A stretch of 64,000 nucleotides of DNA from UBA7359 sp041689615 (lineage in GTDB: Bacteria; Pseudomonadota; Gammaproteobacteria; Eutrophobiales; Eutrophobiaceae): assembly GCA_041689615.1 (NCBI GenBank), contig JBDNFW010000033.1, positions 267,707 through 331,706 on the forward strand, given 5' to 3'. The notes under the pieces are model-generated. The model did no database searches and was not told where the DNA came from. It was given only the letters and a program-made list of their open reading frames with translations. Positions 9,921 to 18,435 of this stretch are shown piece by piece (position 1 is the stretch's first letter; every line of letters starts with the position of its first letter). The translations under genes were made by a program, and so were the position numbers.

Positions 9921-10988
9921 ATGAAATCCAGAGAAGAATTTCAAACCAAACTTGATGACCTTGCCTATCAAAACAAGATTTTGCAGCATGTCTCTCGAAC
10001 TTTTGCCTTAACTATTCCGCAATTGCCTGAACCATTAAGCACGGTCGTAGCAAATGCCTACCTTTTGTGTCGTATTGCCGACACGATCGAAGATGATAAG
10101 AGCATGTCGGCTGAACAAAAAAAGGAATCTGCCGAGCTTTTTATCAAAGTTGTTAAGGAAAATGCTGAAGCTGAAGCATTTGCCGAAACCCTGTTTCCAT
10201 TATTGTCACCGACAGCAACTGAAGCTGAACATGATCTGATTTCCAATACGTCTCCTGTAATTAGAATTACTCACAGTTTCAATCAACGCCAACGCGCTGC
10301 TCTAGAACGTTGTGTCAAAATCATGGCCGATGGCATGGTAATGTATCAGGATGCTGAAACCCTTGATGGCGTTTCCGATCAGAGGGATATGGATCAATAC
10401 TGTTATTACGTTGCGGGCGTTGTTGGCGAAATGTTGACTGAACTTTTCTGCGATCATTCGCCTGAAATCGATGCACATCGTGATGAGATGATGAAATTGG
10501 GAGTGTCATTTGGTCAGGGTTTGCAAATGACCAATATATTGAAAGATATCTGGGAAGATCATGAGCGCGGAGCTTGCTGGTTACCTCGCGATGTATTCGA
10601 AAAATACGGTATCGATATTCGTCATAAAGTACCAGGTAAAATGGGTGAAGGTTTTAATGAAGCTTTAATAGAATTGCTCGGTGTTGCCCATGCACATGTC
10701 TATAACGCTTTGCGCTATACTTTAATGATTCCCGAAAAAGAAAAAGGATTACGAAAATTCTGTTTGTGGGCCTTGGGTATGGCGGTATTAACTCTAGAAA
10801 AGATCAGACGACAGCCTGATTTCACGGAAGGTCAGCAAGTCAAAATCAGTCGTCGCAGTGTTAAAGTCACCCTCTTTTTGACAAGTCTTTTCGTTGGCCA
10901 AAATAGAATATTAAGTTATCTTTTCCAATTCAGTGGACGTCGTTTGCCTATGGCAAATATTCATGCGAAACTCTGCCAAAATCAGTGA
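9921..10988 (+). CDS. Squalene synthase (farnesyl-diphosphate farnesyltransferase)
   Basis: This enzyme condenses two farnesyl diphosphates through presqualene diphosphate to squalene, the substrate of the cyclase encoded next. The 355 residues contain HVSRTFALTIPQLP near the N-terminus, the first Asp-rich motif RIADTIEDD (D54, D58), and the second NILKDIWEDHERG (D209, D213). A hydrophobic stretch near residues 315-340 resembles the C-terminal membrane anchor of one-enzyme squalene synthases. This fits the single-enzyme route better than the HpnC/D/E route, since no such trio is present. It is the first gene of the hopanoid block, 99 bp before shc. Confidence 0.92.
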   Translation: MKSREEFQTKLDDLAYQNKILQHVSRTFALTIPQLPEPLSTVVANAYLLCRIADTIEDDKSMSAEQKKESAELFIKVVKENAEAEAFAETLFPLLSPTATEAEHDLISNTSPVIRITHSFNQRQRAALERCVKIMADGMVMYQDAETLDGVSDQRDMDQYCYYVAGVVGEMLTELFCDHSPEIDAHRDEMMKLGVSFGQGLQMTNILKDIWEDHERGACWLPRDVFEKYGIDIRHKVPGKMGEGFNEALIELLGVAHAHVYNALRYTLMIPEKEKGLRKFCLWALGMAVLTLEKIRRQPDFTEGQQVKISRRSVKVTLFLTSLFVGQNRILSYLFQFSGRRLPMANIHAKLCQNQ

Positions 10989-11087
10989 TATACATGACTA
11001 TAACGCTGAAACAACAAGGAGAATAAGGCGGCTTTCGACAGGGCAGTATGGTCTATCTGACTTCTTGCCCCACCTGTATTAAATAAC

Positions 11088-13034
11088 ATGACTTTTGAAA
11101 CTAATAACGATAATACGCCCAATCCAACGCTCGGAGAGTCGAACTCGAAGAAGCCTGCGATTAATTTAGACGAAGCGATTCAATCTGCTAAAAATAAATT
11201 ACTCGAGCAACAACAAGATGATGGGCATTGGGTCTATGAACTCGAAGCTGATTGCACTATTCCTGCTGAATATATATTAATGAATCATTTCGTCGATGAA
11301 GTCGATGATGATACAGAACAAAAAATTGCCCAATACTTGCGTGACCAACAAAATGAAGATGGTGGTTGGTCGCTTTATACCGCTGGTGATTTTGATATTA
11401 GTTGTGCGGTAAAAAGCTACTACGCATTAAAAATCGTTGGTGATAATCCTCAAGAAGAACATATGGTCCGCGCAAGGAATATCATTTTAAATCATGGTGG
11501 CGCTGCTCGTAGTAATGTCTTTACCCGAATTTTGATGGCTCTGTTTCAACAAGTACCGTGGCGTGCGACACCTTTTATTCCGGCTGAAGTAATCATTCTT
11601 CCAAAGTGGTTTCCGTTTCATATCGACAAAGTATCTTATTGGTCACGTACAGTCATGGTGCCATTGTTTATTTTGTGCACCATAAAACCAAAAGCTGTAA
11701 ACCCACGTGGTGTTGATATAAGAGAACTTTTTATAATACCGCCTGAAGATGAACAAAATTATTTTAAAGTAACAACTCCGCTGACTCGAGCGTTTCTAAT
11801 ACTCGACCACTTAGGTCGTTTAGCAGAAAAGATCGTACCTAAATTTGTACGACAATATTCTATTGATAAATGCGAACAATGGTCTCTTGCTCGAATGAAC
11901 GAAGAATTTGGTATCGGCGGTATTTTTCCTGCCATGGTTAATGTGTTTGAATCTTTAGTTATTCTTGGTTATAAAAAAGATCACCCGGCACGAATACAGG
12001 CACGACAAGCTATTGATGCTTTACTAGTCAAGCGCGGTAACACGATGTATTGCCAACCTTGTGTTTCTCCTGTTTGGGATACTTGTTTAGCGGCGCAATC
12101 TCTTATCGAAACAGAAAATCAAAACGTCAGTACAGAAATAGAACATTCACTTGACTGGCTTAAGGATAGACAACTTAGCGATGAACCCGGTGACTGGCGC
12201 ATCCCCAGAGCCAATCTTGCTGGCGGCGGCTGGGCCTTTCAATATAGTAATTACTACTTCCCTGACCTCGATGATACTTCCATGGTGGCCTGGGCGATGC
12301 ACAGAACTGGAAATGATAAATATTCAGAACCGATTCAACGTGCAGCAAACTGGGTTGCCGGTATGCAATCGAATGGTGGTGGTTTCGGATCGTTTGAAGT
12401 AAATAACACGCAGTATTATTTAAACGCGATTCCTTTTGCGGATCATGGTGCTTTATTAGATCCACCCACAGCCGATGTGACCGGACGTGTTATTGCATTA
12501 CTTAGTCTTGCCGATAAAGAAAAATATAGCTCTGTTATTAAAGATGCGATTAATTTTATAAAATCTGATCAGGAAGAAGACGGTTCCTGGTTTGGTCGTT
12601 GGGGTACGAATTATATATACGGCACCTGGTCGGTGCTAACCGCACTTGAACTTGCTGATGAAGATCTACAACAAGACTATATAAGAAAAGCTGTCTCGTA
12701 TTTACAAGGCATGCAAAATGAAGATGGTGGTTGGGGCGAAAGTAATGATAGCTATTATCCTCCAAAACATTATCGTCCTTTTGAAAGCACCGCATACCAA
12801 ACAGCATGGGCATTACTTGCTTTATTGGCGGTTGGAGAAGCTGAAACAGAAACGGTTAGAAAAGGGATTGATTATTTGATCTCTAATCAATCCAATGATG
12901 GTCATTGGTATAATGATAGTTATACTGCTCCAGGTTTTCCTCGCGTTTTCTATTTAAAATATCACGGCTACACAAAATATTTTCCGCTTTGGGCGTTAGC
13001 TCGTTACAGAAACCTGTTGCACAATAAGGTTTGA
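11088..13034 (+). CDS. shc: Squalene-hopene cyclase
   Basis: This membrane-associated class II triterpene cyclase turns squalene into hopene/hopanol. The 648-residue length is typical. The catalytic acid motif DXDD is present as DLDD at 393-396 (FPDLDDTSM), and several QW-type repeats can be read (for example QQDDGHWVYE, NEDGGWSLY, NEDGGWGESND, NQSNDGHWYND). The ATG at 11088 has no strong ribosome binding site immediately upstream; AAGGAG lies about 70 bp earlier. The stop overlaps the TTG start of hpnG, indicating translational coupling. Confidence 0.95.
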   Translation: MTFETNNDNTPNPTLGESNSKKPAINLDEAIQSAKNKLLEQQQDDGHWVYELEADCTIPAEYILMNHFVDEVDDDTEQKIAQYLRDQQNEDGGWSLYTAGDFDISCAVKSYYALKIVGDNPQEEHMVRARNIILNHGGAARSNVFTRILMALFQQVPWRATPFIPAEVIILPKWFPFHIDKVSYWSRTVMVPLFILCTIKPKAVNPRGVDIRELFIIPPEDEQNYFKVTTPLTRAFLILDHLGRLAEKIVPKFVRQYSIDKCEQWSLARMNEEFGIGGIFPAMVNVFESLVILGYKKDHPARIQARQAIDALLVKRGNTMYCQPCVSPVWDTCLAAQSLIETENQNVSTEIEHSLDWLKDRQLSDEPGDWRIPRANLAGGGWAFQYSNYYFPDLDDTSMVAWAMHRTGNDKYSEPIQRAANWVAGMQSNGGGFGSFEVNNTQYYLNAIPFADHGALLDPPTADVTGRVIALLSLADKEKYSSVIKDAINFIKSDQEEDGSWFGRWGTNYIYGTWSVLTALELADEDLQQDYIRKAVSYLQGMQNEDGGWGESNDSYYPPKHYRPFESTAYQTAWALLALLAVGEAETETVRKGIDYLISNQSNDGHWYNDSYTAPGFPRVFYLKYHGYTKYFPLWALARYRNLLHNKV

Positions 13035-13744
13035 GTAAGCTTGGTATTATTGCAGCCCTACCTGCTGAAGCAGCTTGTCTATATAATAAAAAACTAACTG
13101 TTCTTTCACCCATAGAAATTCAGAAAGATGTCTTTTTGTGTTTATCAGGTATGGGGTATGAAGCAGCTTGTGGAGCTGCAAAAAAGTGTCTGGATTTCAA
13201 AGTAGATGCCTTAATCAGTTGGGGGGTTGCTGGCGCAATAGAGTCTTCACTTAACTCGGGTGATTTAATTTTCGCTGATTCGATAATTGCTCAAGATAAA
13301 ACTTTTCAAACATCGACTGAATGGAAAAATAAATTACTGGCACACTTTCAGAAAACCCATACTAATGTGTTAAGTAGCGATATTGCTTCAAGTAAAGAGA
13401 TATGTGCCTTAACAACCGATAAAAATAATTTATTACATAAAACAGGCGCTGGCGCTGTCGATATGGAAAGTGCGGCTATTGCAGAAATAGCCATTAATAA
13501 TCATCTCGATTTTTTGGTCATTCGTGCCATTGCTGACAAGGCTAATACCGTTATTCCAGAAGCGGTGTTAAAACACACAGATAATCTGGGCAATCCTGAA
13601 ATATTAAAATTTGTATTGTCGTGTATTTTTAAGCCAGCACAAATTCGGGAGATTTTTATATTGGCAAAAAGCTACAAAATAGCTTTAAAAACATTAAGCA
13701 ATATCGCCTCAGATTTAAAAAAACAGAATTTCTTTTATACATAA
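13031..13744 (+). CDS. hpnG: HpnG-type adenosylhopane nucleoside phosphorylase
   Basis: This 237-residue protein belongs to the MTA/SAH-nucleosidase and purine-phosphorylase fold. In hopanoid loci HpnG removes adenine from adenosylhopane to give (phospho)ribosylhopane for side-chain extension. It starts LGIIAALPAEAA and has a VDMESAAIAEIA segment, the usual nucleoside-binding Met-Glu and following residues. The start is TTG, overlapping the shc TGA, so shc and hpnG are coupled. HpnH, which makes adenosylhopane, is not in the window and must lie elsewhere if the pathway is complete. Confidence 0.85.
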   Translation: MSKLGIIAALPAEAACLYNKKLTVLSPIEIQKDVFLCLSGMGYEAACGAAKKCLDFKVDALISWGVAGAIESSLNSGDLIFADSIIAQDKTFQTSTEWKNKLLAHFQKTHTNVLSSDIASSKEICALTTDKNNLLHKTGAGAVDMESAAIAEIAINNHLDFLVIRAIADKANTVIPEAVLKHTDNLGNPEILKFVLSCIFKPAQIREIFILAKSYKIALKTLSNIASDLKKQNFFYT

Positions 13745-13814
13745 CCTGGCCGCTTGTTATAAAATCTAAGCTGGTTTATAAGGAAACATAATCCCCCACT
13801 AGAAAGATATTAAT

Positions 13815-14561
13815 ATGAAAATAAGCAAAGAACAAATTGAAGAGTTTAAATCCACCGGCTTTCTCGTTATTCGTAAGTTGTACGATACGGAAAGAATGAA
13901 GGAAATTATTACCTGGACAGAAGAAGTACGCAATTATCCTGAAGTCCCTGGCAACGTCATGATGTATTTTGAACAGAGTAAATTAGAACCGGGAAAAAGA
14001 ATTATATCCCGTATAGAAGATGTCGAACCTTTCCATCAAGGATTCAGTGAGCTTTTTATGCGCGGTGAGATACAGCAAATTACATCTCAATTATTCGATG
14101 ATAAGGCAATTTTGTTTAAGGATAAAATAAATTTCAAGATGCCGGGTGCAGATGGTTTCAAAGCGCATCAGGATGTACAGGCCGGCTGGGATCGTTATTC
14201 CAAGTTACATATCACTGCTTTAGTAAGCGTTGATCCTTCCACCATTGAAAATGGCTGTCTGGAAGTGGCTAATGGTTATAATAATAAAGGACTTATAGGA
14301 GAACAGTGGGCACCATTAGAAGAAGATGGCCTAGACTATATCGCACTACCAACAGAACCGGGTGATGCTGTTTTCTTTGATTCTTATGCCCCTCACCGTT
14401 CAAAAGCAAACCTGAGTAATGGTCAACGCCGCGTTCTGTATGTCACATACAACGCTGCGGCCGAAGGTGACCATCGTAGAAAATATTATGATGACAAACG
14501 TCTTAGCTATCCACCAGACATTGAACGGGACACGGACAAAGAATACATATTCAGAGTTTAA
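13815..14561 (+). CDS. PhyH-family Fe(II)/2-oxoglutarate dioxygenase in the hopanoid operon
   Basis: This 248-residue protein has the phytanoyl-CoA dioxygenase (PhyH) pattern: iron ligands H118 and D120 in KAHQD, distal H194 in APHRS, and GQRRVLYVTYN with the basic residues expected to bind 2-oxoglutarate. It should be a soluble non-heme iron oxygenase that hydroxylates a small molecule or lipid. The substrate is unknown. Its position between hpnG and hpnN, 15 bp before hpnN, suggests action on a hopanoid side chain or another membrane lipid; this is context inference. A 70-bp gap upstream, unlike the overlaps around it, leaves room for its own promoter. Confidence 0.8.
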   Translation: MKISKEQIEEFKSTGFLVIRKLYDTERMKEIITWTEEVRNYPEVPGNVMMYFEQSKLEPGKRIISRIEDVEPFHQGFSELFMRGEIQQITSQLFDDKAILFKDKINFKMPGADGFKAHQDVQAGWDRYSKLHITALVSVDPSTIENGCLEVANGYNNKGLIGEQWAPLEEDGLDYIALPTEPGDAVFFDSYAPHRSKANLSNGQRRVLYVTYNAAAEGDHRRKYYDDKRLSYPPDIERDTDKEYIFRV

Positions 14562-14576
14562 TCGATATAACTAAAA

Positions 14577-17201
14577 ATGAGTAAATCTCATTCATCATAT
14601 CTAGATCGCTGGATAATTAACTGGGTGCAATTCGTTGAGCGCTATCGAATTGCGATCATCATCAGCTTTGTCGCTCTCACTATTTTTTCAATTTTTTATA
14701 TAAAAGATAACCTCGGTGTAAGTACAGATACAACCGACATGTTGTCGGAAGAACTGGCTTGGCGAAAACTTGATATTGAATACGAAAAACAATTTCCTCA
14801 ATTTAATGACAATGTTCTTGTTGTTATCGAATCAAACACGCCGGACCAAGCTACTGATACAGCAATAAAATTACATTCTGCTTTAAAAGAAAATCCTACA
14901 TTAATTAGTAATATTTATTATCCAAATTTATTACCTTATTTTCGTCAATCTGCTTTTTTATTTTTTGATGATGAAGAGTTACAAGATCTGGCAGATCAAT
15001 TAGCAACCATACAAGCCTTTCTAGGAACCTTATTACAAGATAAAAATTTACGTGGCTTATTCACTATGTTGACTGATGCACTTCAGTACAAAGTGGATGG
15101 CGAAAAGATTGAATTGAAACCACTATTACTAGAAATCAATCATGCATTAGAAAATGAAAAATATAATGTCTCATGGCAACATTTGATGAGTTCAGATAAA
15201 AGTCTAAAACCTGTTTATCGAGAATTTATCGTGTTACAAACGCTAGAGTCTGAAGAAGAACTTTTGCCCGGCCAAGATGTCCTCGCGCATATAAGAACCG
15301 TTATCAATTCACTTTCTTTGAATAATGAATCTGTACGGATACGTTTAACCGGTGGTACCGCACTGTCCTATGAAGAATTAAAAAGTGTTTCCGAAGCAAA
15401 TATTCAAGCTATTGTTATTTCATTCATTCTGGTCGCCATTATTTTACTGATTGGTCTAGGCTCAGTCTGGCTGGTAGTGGCATCACTCATCACACTAATT
15501 TTCGGCTTAACTGCAACTACGGCTTTCGCGGCAGCAACTGTAGGCGAACTTAATCTTATTTCCGTTGCCTTTGCTGTGTTGTACATCGGTCTTGGTATTG
15601 ATTTCACCATACATTTGATATTACGTTATCGTGAACAAGTTATTTTATCGGGAGAACCTAATAATGCATTGAAAATATCAATGTCTTATATTTTTCGCTC
15701 TTTAATACTCTGCTCCATCACAACCGCGATTGGTTTTTATTCATTTATACCAACGGACTATCAAGGTGTAGCTGAACTCGGCTGGATTGCAGGCAGCGGC
15801 ATGTTCATCAGTATTCTTTTCACATTGACCTTATTACCTGCTTTATTAAGTTTAAAGCCTTACAAAGAAAGAGAAAAAACGAATAACCGTGGAAATCATT
15901 TAATTACTTTTTTAACCACCCTGCCCTACAAATATTCAAAACAGATATTAATATTTACACTCATTATTTTAATTGGGTTTATTAGCCAACTCTATAGAGT
16001 TAGTTTTGATATAAATACGCTTAACTTGCAAGATCCTGAAAATGAATCGGTGCAAACCTATCGTGATTTATTAAAAGACAGTGATTCTTCGCCTTGGAGC
16101 AGTGTTTTATTAAAAGAAAGTAGAAGTGAGGCTATCGCCGCGATAAAAGAAATTGAACAACTTGATTTGGTTGACAAGGTTATATGGTATGAAGATTTAC
16201 TTCCTGAAGATCAAGAAGATAAATTATTCATTATTGATGAAATAAATCTATTTATGGGAATACTCTCTACAGACGAGACAAACGCAGAGATAAATAACAG
16301 CGATAGAATAAATGCCATACAAAAACTTATAACAAAATTAGATTATTTTTCCAGTCATGAATTAGAGTCGAATCCTGAGCTATATAGCGAAATTAGAACA
16401 CTAAAAACATATTTATCTATAATTCTAGATAACTCTTCTGATAACAAAAATTTATTGTCACTAGAAAAACAATTACTATCTAATCTTGATGGTCGAATTC
16501 ATTCGTTGAACGATGCTTTAAACGCCGAACAAGTCGAACTCAGTGATATCCCTGCGATTGTTCATGATAGATGGGTAAGTCATAAACACTATAAAATAGA
16601 AATTTTTCCAAGAGAAGATTTGAACGATAACGCAGCAATGGAACGTTTCGTTAACCAACTACAAGCCTATGATAATACCGTTATTGGTTCTCCTATTATT
16701 AATATTGAAGCGGGTAGTGCCGTCATCACTGCCTTCAAAACTGCACTCACTTATGCCTTAATTGCTATTGCATTATTGCTACTTGTTTTAATAAAACGGA
16801 AATCGGATGCGGTAATTATCCTAATCTCAGTACTCGTTGGCGCTGTTTTTACATTTGGCTTTATGTTGATATTTAATATCCCGCTTAACTTTGCCAATAT
16901 TATTGGGCTCCCTTTATTACTTGGTATCGGCGTAGACAGTGGTATTCATATTGCTGATCGATTTCGTCAGGAACAAGGAACCAATAAAAATATTTTTATG
17001 ACCAGCTCTTCTCGTGGCGTCATTGTCAGTTCTTTAACAACTATTTGCAGCATTGGCAACCTCGCTTTTTCTTCTCATACGGGTACGGCCAGCATGGGAT
17101 TGCTATTAACTTTAGGTCTTGCCTCAATGATGATATCAACTATGATGATCCTTCCTGCCTTTCTTATATGGCAAAATTTATTGAAAAAAATAGCTTTATG
17201 A
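14577..17201 (+). CDS. hpnN: HpnN hopanoid exporter (RND/MMPL family)
   Basis: This 874-residue inner-membrane protein has two repeated halves, each with one N-terminal membrane helix, a large periplasmic loop and a helix cluster (first cluster about 275-430, second about 720-870). Charged membrane motifs such as LYIGLGIDFTIHLILRYRE and LLGIGVDSGIHIADRFRQE are typical of MMPL/RND proteins. HpnN is the established transporter moving hopanoids to the outer membrane. It begins 15 bp after the PhyH gene and its TGA overlaps the ATG of hpnA (ATGA), so the two are coupled. Confidence 0.92.
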   Translation: MSKSHSSYLDRWIINWVQFVERYRIAIIISFVALTIFSIFYIKDNLGVSTDTTDMLSEELAWRKLDIEYEKQFPQFNDNVLVVIESNTPDQATDTAIKLHSALKENPTLISNIYYPNLLPYFRQSAFLFFDDEELQDLADQLATIQAFLGTLLQDKNLRGLFTMLTDALQYKVDGEKIELKPLLLEINHALENEKYNVSWQHLMSSDKSLKPVYREFIVLQTLESEEELLPGQDVLAHIRTVINSLSLNNESVRIRLTGGTALSYEELKSVSEANIQAIVISFILVAIILLIGLGSVWLVVASLITLIFGLTATTAFAAATVGELNLISVAFAVLYIGLGIDFTIHLILRYREQVILSGEPNNALKISMSYIFRSLILCSITTAIGFYSFIPTDYQGVAELGWIAGSGMFISILFTLTLLPALLSLKPYKEREKTNNRGNHLITFLTTLPYKYSKQILIFTLIILIGFISQLYRVSFDINTLNLQDPENESVQTYRDLLKDSDSSPWSSVLLKESRSEAIAAIKEIEQLDLVDKVIWYEDLLPEDQEDKLFIIDEINLFMGILSTDETNAEINNSDRINAIQKLITKLDYFSSHELESNPELYSEIRTLKTYLSIILDNSSDNKNLLSLEKQLLSNLDGRIHSLNDALNAEQVELSDIPAIVHDRWVSHKHYKIEIFPREDLNDNAAMERFVNQLQAYDNTVIGSPIINIEAGSAVITAFKTALTYALIAIALLLLVLIKRKSDAVIILISVLVGAVFTFGFMLIFNIPLNFANIIGLPLLLGIGVDSGIHIADRFRQEQGTNKNIFMTSSSRGVIVSSLTTICSIGNLAFSSHTGTASMGLLLTLGLASMMISTMMILPAFLIWQNLLKKIAL

Positions 17202-18184
17202 AGACATTAGTCACAGGCGCAAATGGATTCATTGGCTCTGCTGTCGCACGCTTATTATTAGATAAAGGTCATGACGTACGCGTATTAGTTCGCCCTAACT
17301 CAGACAAGCGTAACTTTGAAGGACTTGAGCTCGAAATAATTGAAGGTGATTTAAACGATAATGAATCCTTAAAACGTGCTGTTTCTGGCTGTAACACACT
17401 CTTTCATCTCGCTGCTGATTATCGTTTATGGATACCTGATCCAGATAACATGTACAAAACAAATGTTGATGGTACACGTAACCTTATTATTGCCGCAACT
17501 GAAGCTAACGTAGATAAAATTGTTTATACCAGCAGTGTTGCTACTCTGGGAATAAATAAAGATGGGACGGCTTCTGATGAAACAACACCTGTTTCACTTG
17601 AAGAGATGACCGGTCATTACAAGCGCTCTAAATTTTTAGCAGAACAAGAAGTCAATAAACTCATAAAAGAACAATCTTGTCCTGTCACCATTGTGAATCC
17701 TTCGACGCCAGTTGGTCCACGAGATATTAAACCGACACCAACGGGAAAGATCGTGCTCGACACGATTCGCCATCGCATGCCGGCTTATGTCGACACCGGT
17801 TTGAATATCGTTCACGTAGATGATGTTGCAAAAGGACATCTACTGGCGATGGATAAAGGCGAAATTGGAGAGCGATATATTCTCGGCGGCGATAATATGA
17901 CCTTGGCATCGATACTGGAATATATCTGCGTCAGTCAGGGTATGTCTCCACCAACAATTAAATTACCGCATAATCTGGTATTACCCATTGCCTGGTTTAT
18001 GGAACGTATTGCTAATATCACACATAAAGAACCTAGAGCCACGGTTGATAGTGTCAAAATGTCGAAAAAAATGATGTTCTTTTCAAGTGAAAAAGCAAAA
18101 GAAAAACTGGGATACCAATCACGTCCAGGTATTGAAGGTTTTAAGGATGCTATCGATTGGTTTAATGCAGAAAACTACTCTTAA
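17198..18184 (+). CDS. hpnA: HpnA hopanoid-associated sugar epimerase (SDR family)
   Basis: This 328-residue extended short-chain dehydrogenase has the Rossmann motif GANGFIGSA at the N-terminus and the YKRSK catalytic Tyr/Lys pair (TGHYKRSKFLAE). Family members in hopanoid clusters are called HpnA and are thought to act on the ribosyl or sugar part of the side chain. An upstream in-frame start at 17045 would lie inside hpnN. I prefer the ATG at 17198 because it gives MKTLVTGANGF directly and overlaps the hpnN stop. It is the last gene of the plus-strand block and faces the Mrp-like operon. Confidence 0.9.
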   Translation: MKTLVTGANGFIGSAVARLLLDKGHDVRVLVRPNSDKRNFEGLELEIIEGDLNDNESLKRAVSGCNTLFHLAADYRLWIPDPDNMYKTNVDGTRNLIIAATEANVDKIVYTSSVATLGINKDGTASDETTPVSLEEMTGHYKRSKFLAEQEVNKLIKEQSCPVTIVNPSTPVGPRDIKPTPTGKIVLDTIRHRMPAYVDTGLNIVHVDDVAKGHLLAMDKGEIGERYILGGDNMTLASILEYICVSQGMSPPTIKLPHNLVLPIAWFMERIANITHKEPRATVDSVKMSKKMMFFSSEKAKEKLGYQSRPGIEGFKDAIDWFNAENYS

Positions 18185-18223
18185 GACTCAAATAAAAATG
18201 CACTATTTTAAAAAGACTCTTTT

Positions 18224-18266
18224 AAAAAAAGCCTTTCCTAAAAACACAACGTATTTTTAGGAAAGG
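18224..18266 (-). terminator. Rho-independent terminator of the Mrp-like operon
   Basis: A perfect 13-bp stem, CCTTTCCTAAAAA (18232-18244) with TTTTTAGGAAAGG (18254-18266), is followed on the minus strand by a run of seven T (18224-18230). It lies in the convergent gap after hpnA and the last Mrp-like gene. The T run gives it minus-strand polarity; the stem itself could also slow plus-strand transcription. Confidence 0.8.
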
Positions 18267-18435
18267 TGCGCCATCCATTGCGCGGGTTCATCCGTGACTG
18301 TTTCCATACAAGAATATACGTCCTTGTGAGTAGAACTATAAATGTATTAATCGCGAATAGATATTATCGCAAAAGAGGACATGCAGTGAGTTAGGGTCTA
18401 CTCACAAATAGGGAGAGCTAAAGATGAGCCTTTGT
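18267..18435. other. Convergent intergenic region with long-range inverted repeat
   Basis: Between hpnA and the Mrp-like operon, TTGTGAGTAGA (18324-18334) and TCTACTCACAA (18397-18407) form a perfect 11-bp inverted repeat around a 62-base loop. A nearby AAAAATGCACTATTTT (about 18195-18210) resembles the ends of the palindromic elements elsewhere in the window, so this may be a decayed relative. No gene was found. Confidence 0.5.

Noticed and set aside
17045..17197. Longer HpnA start inside hpnN
   Set aside because: The ATG at 17198 overlaps the hpnN stop and begins directly with the Rossmann motif, as in the family.
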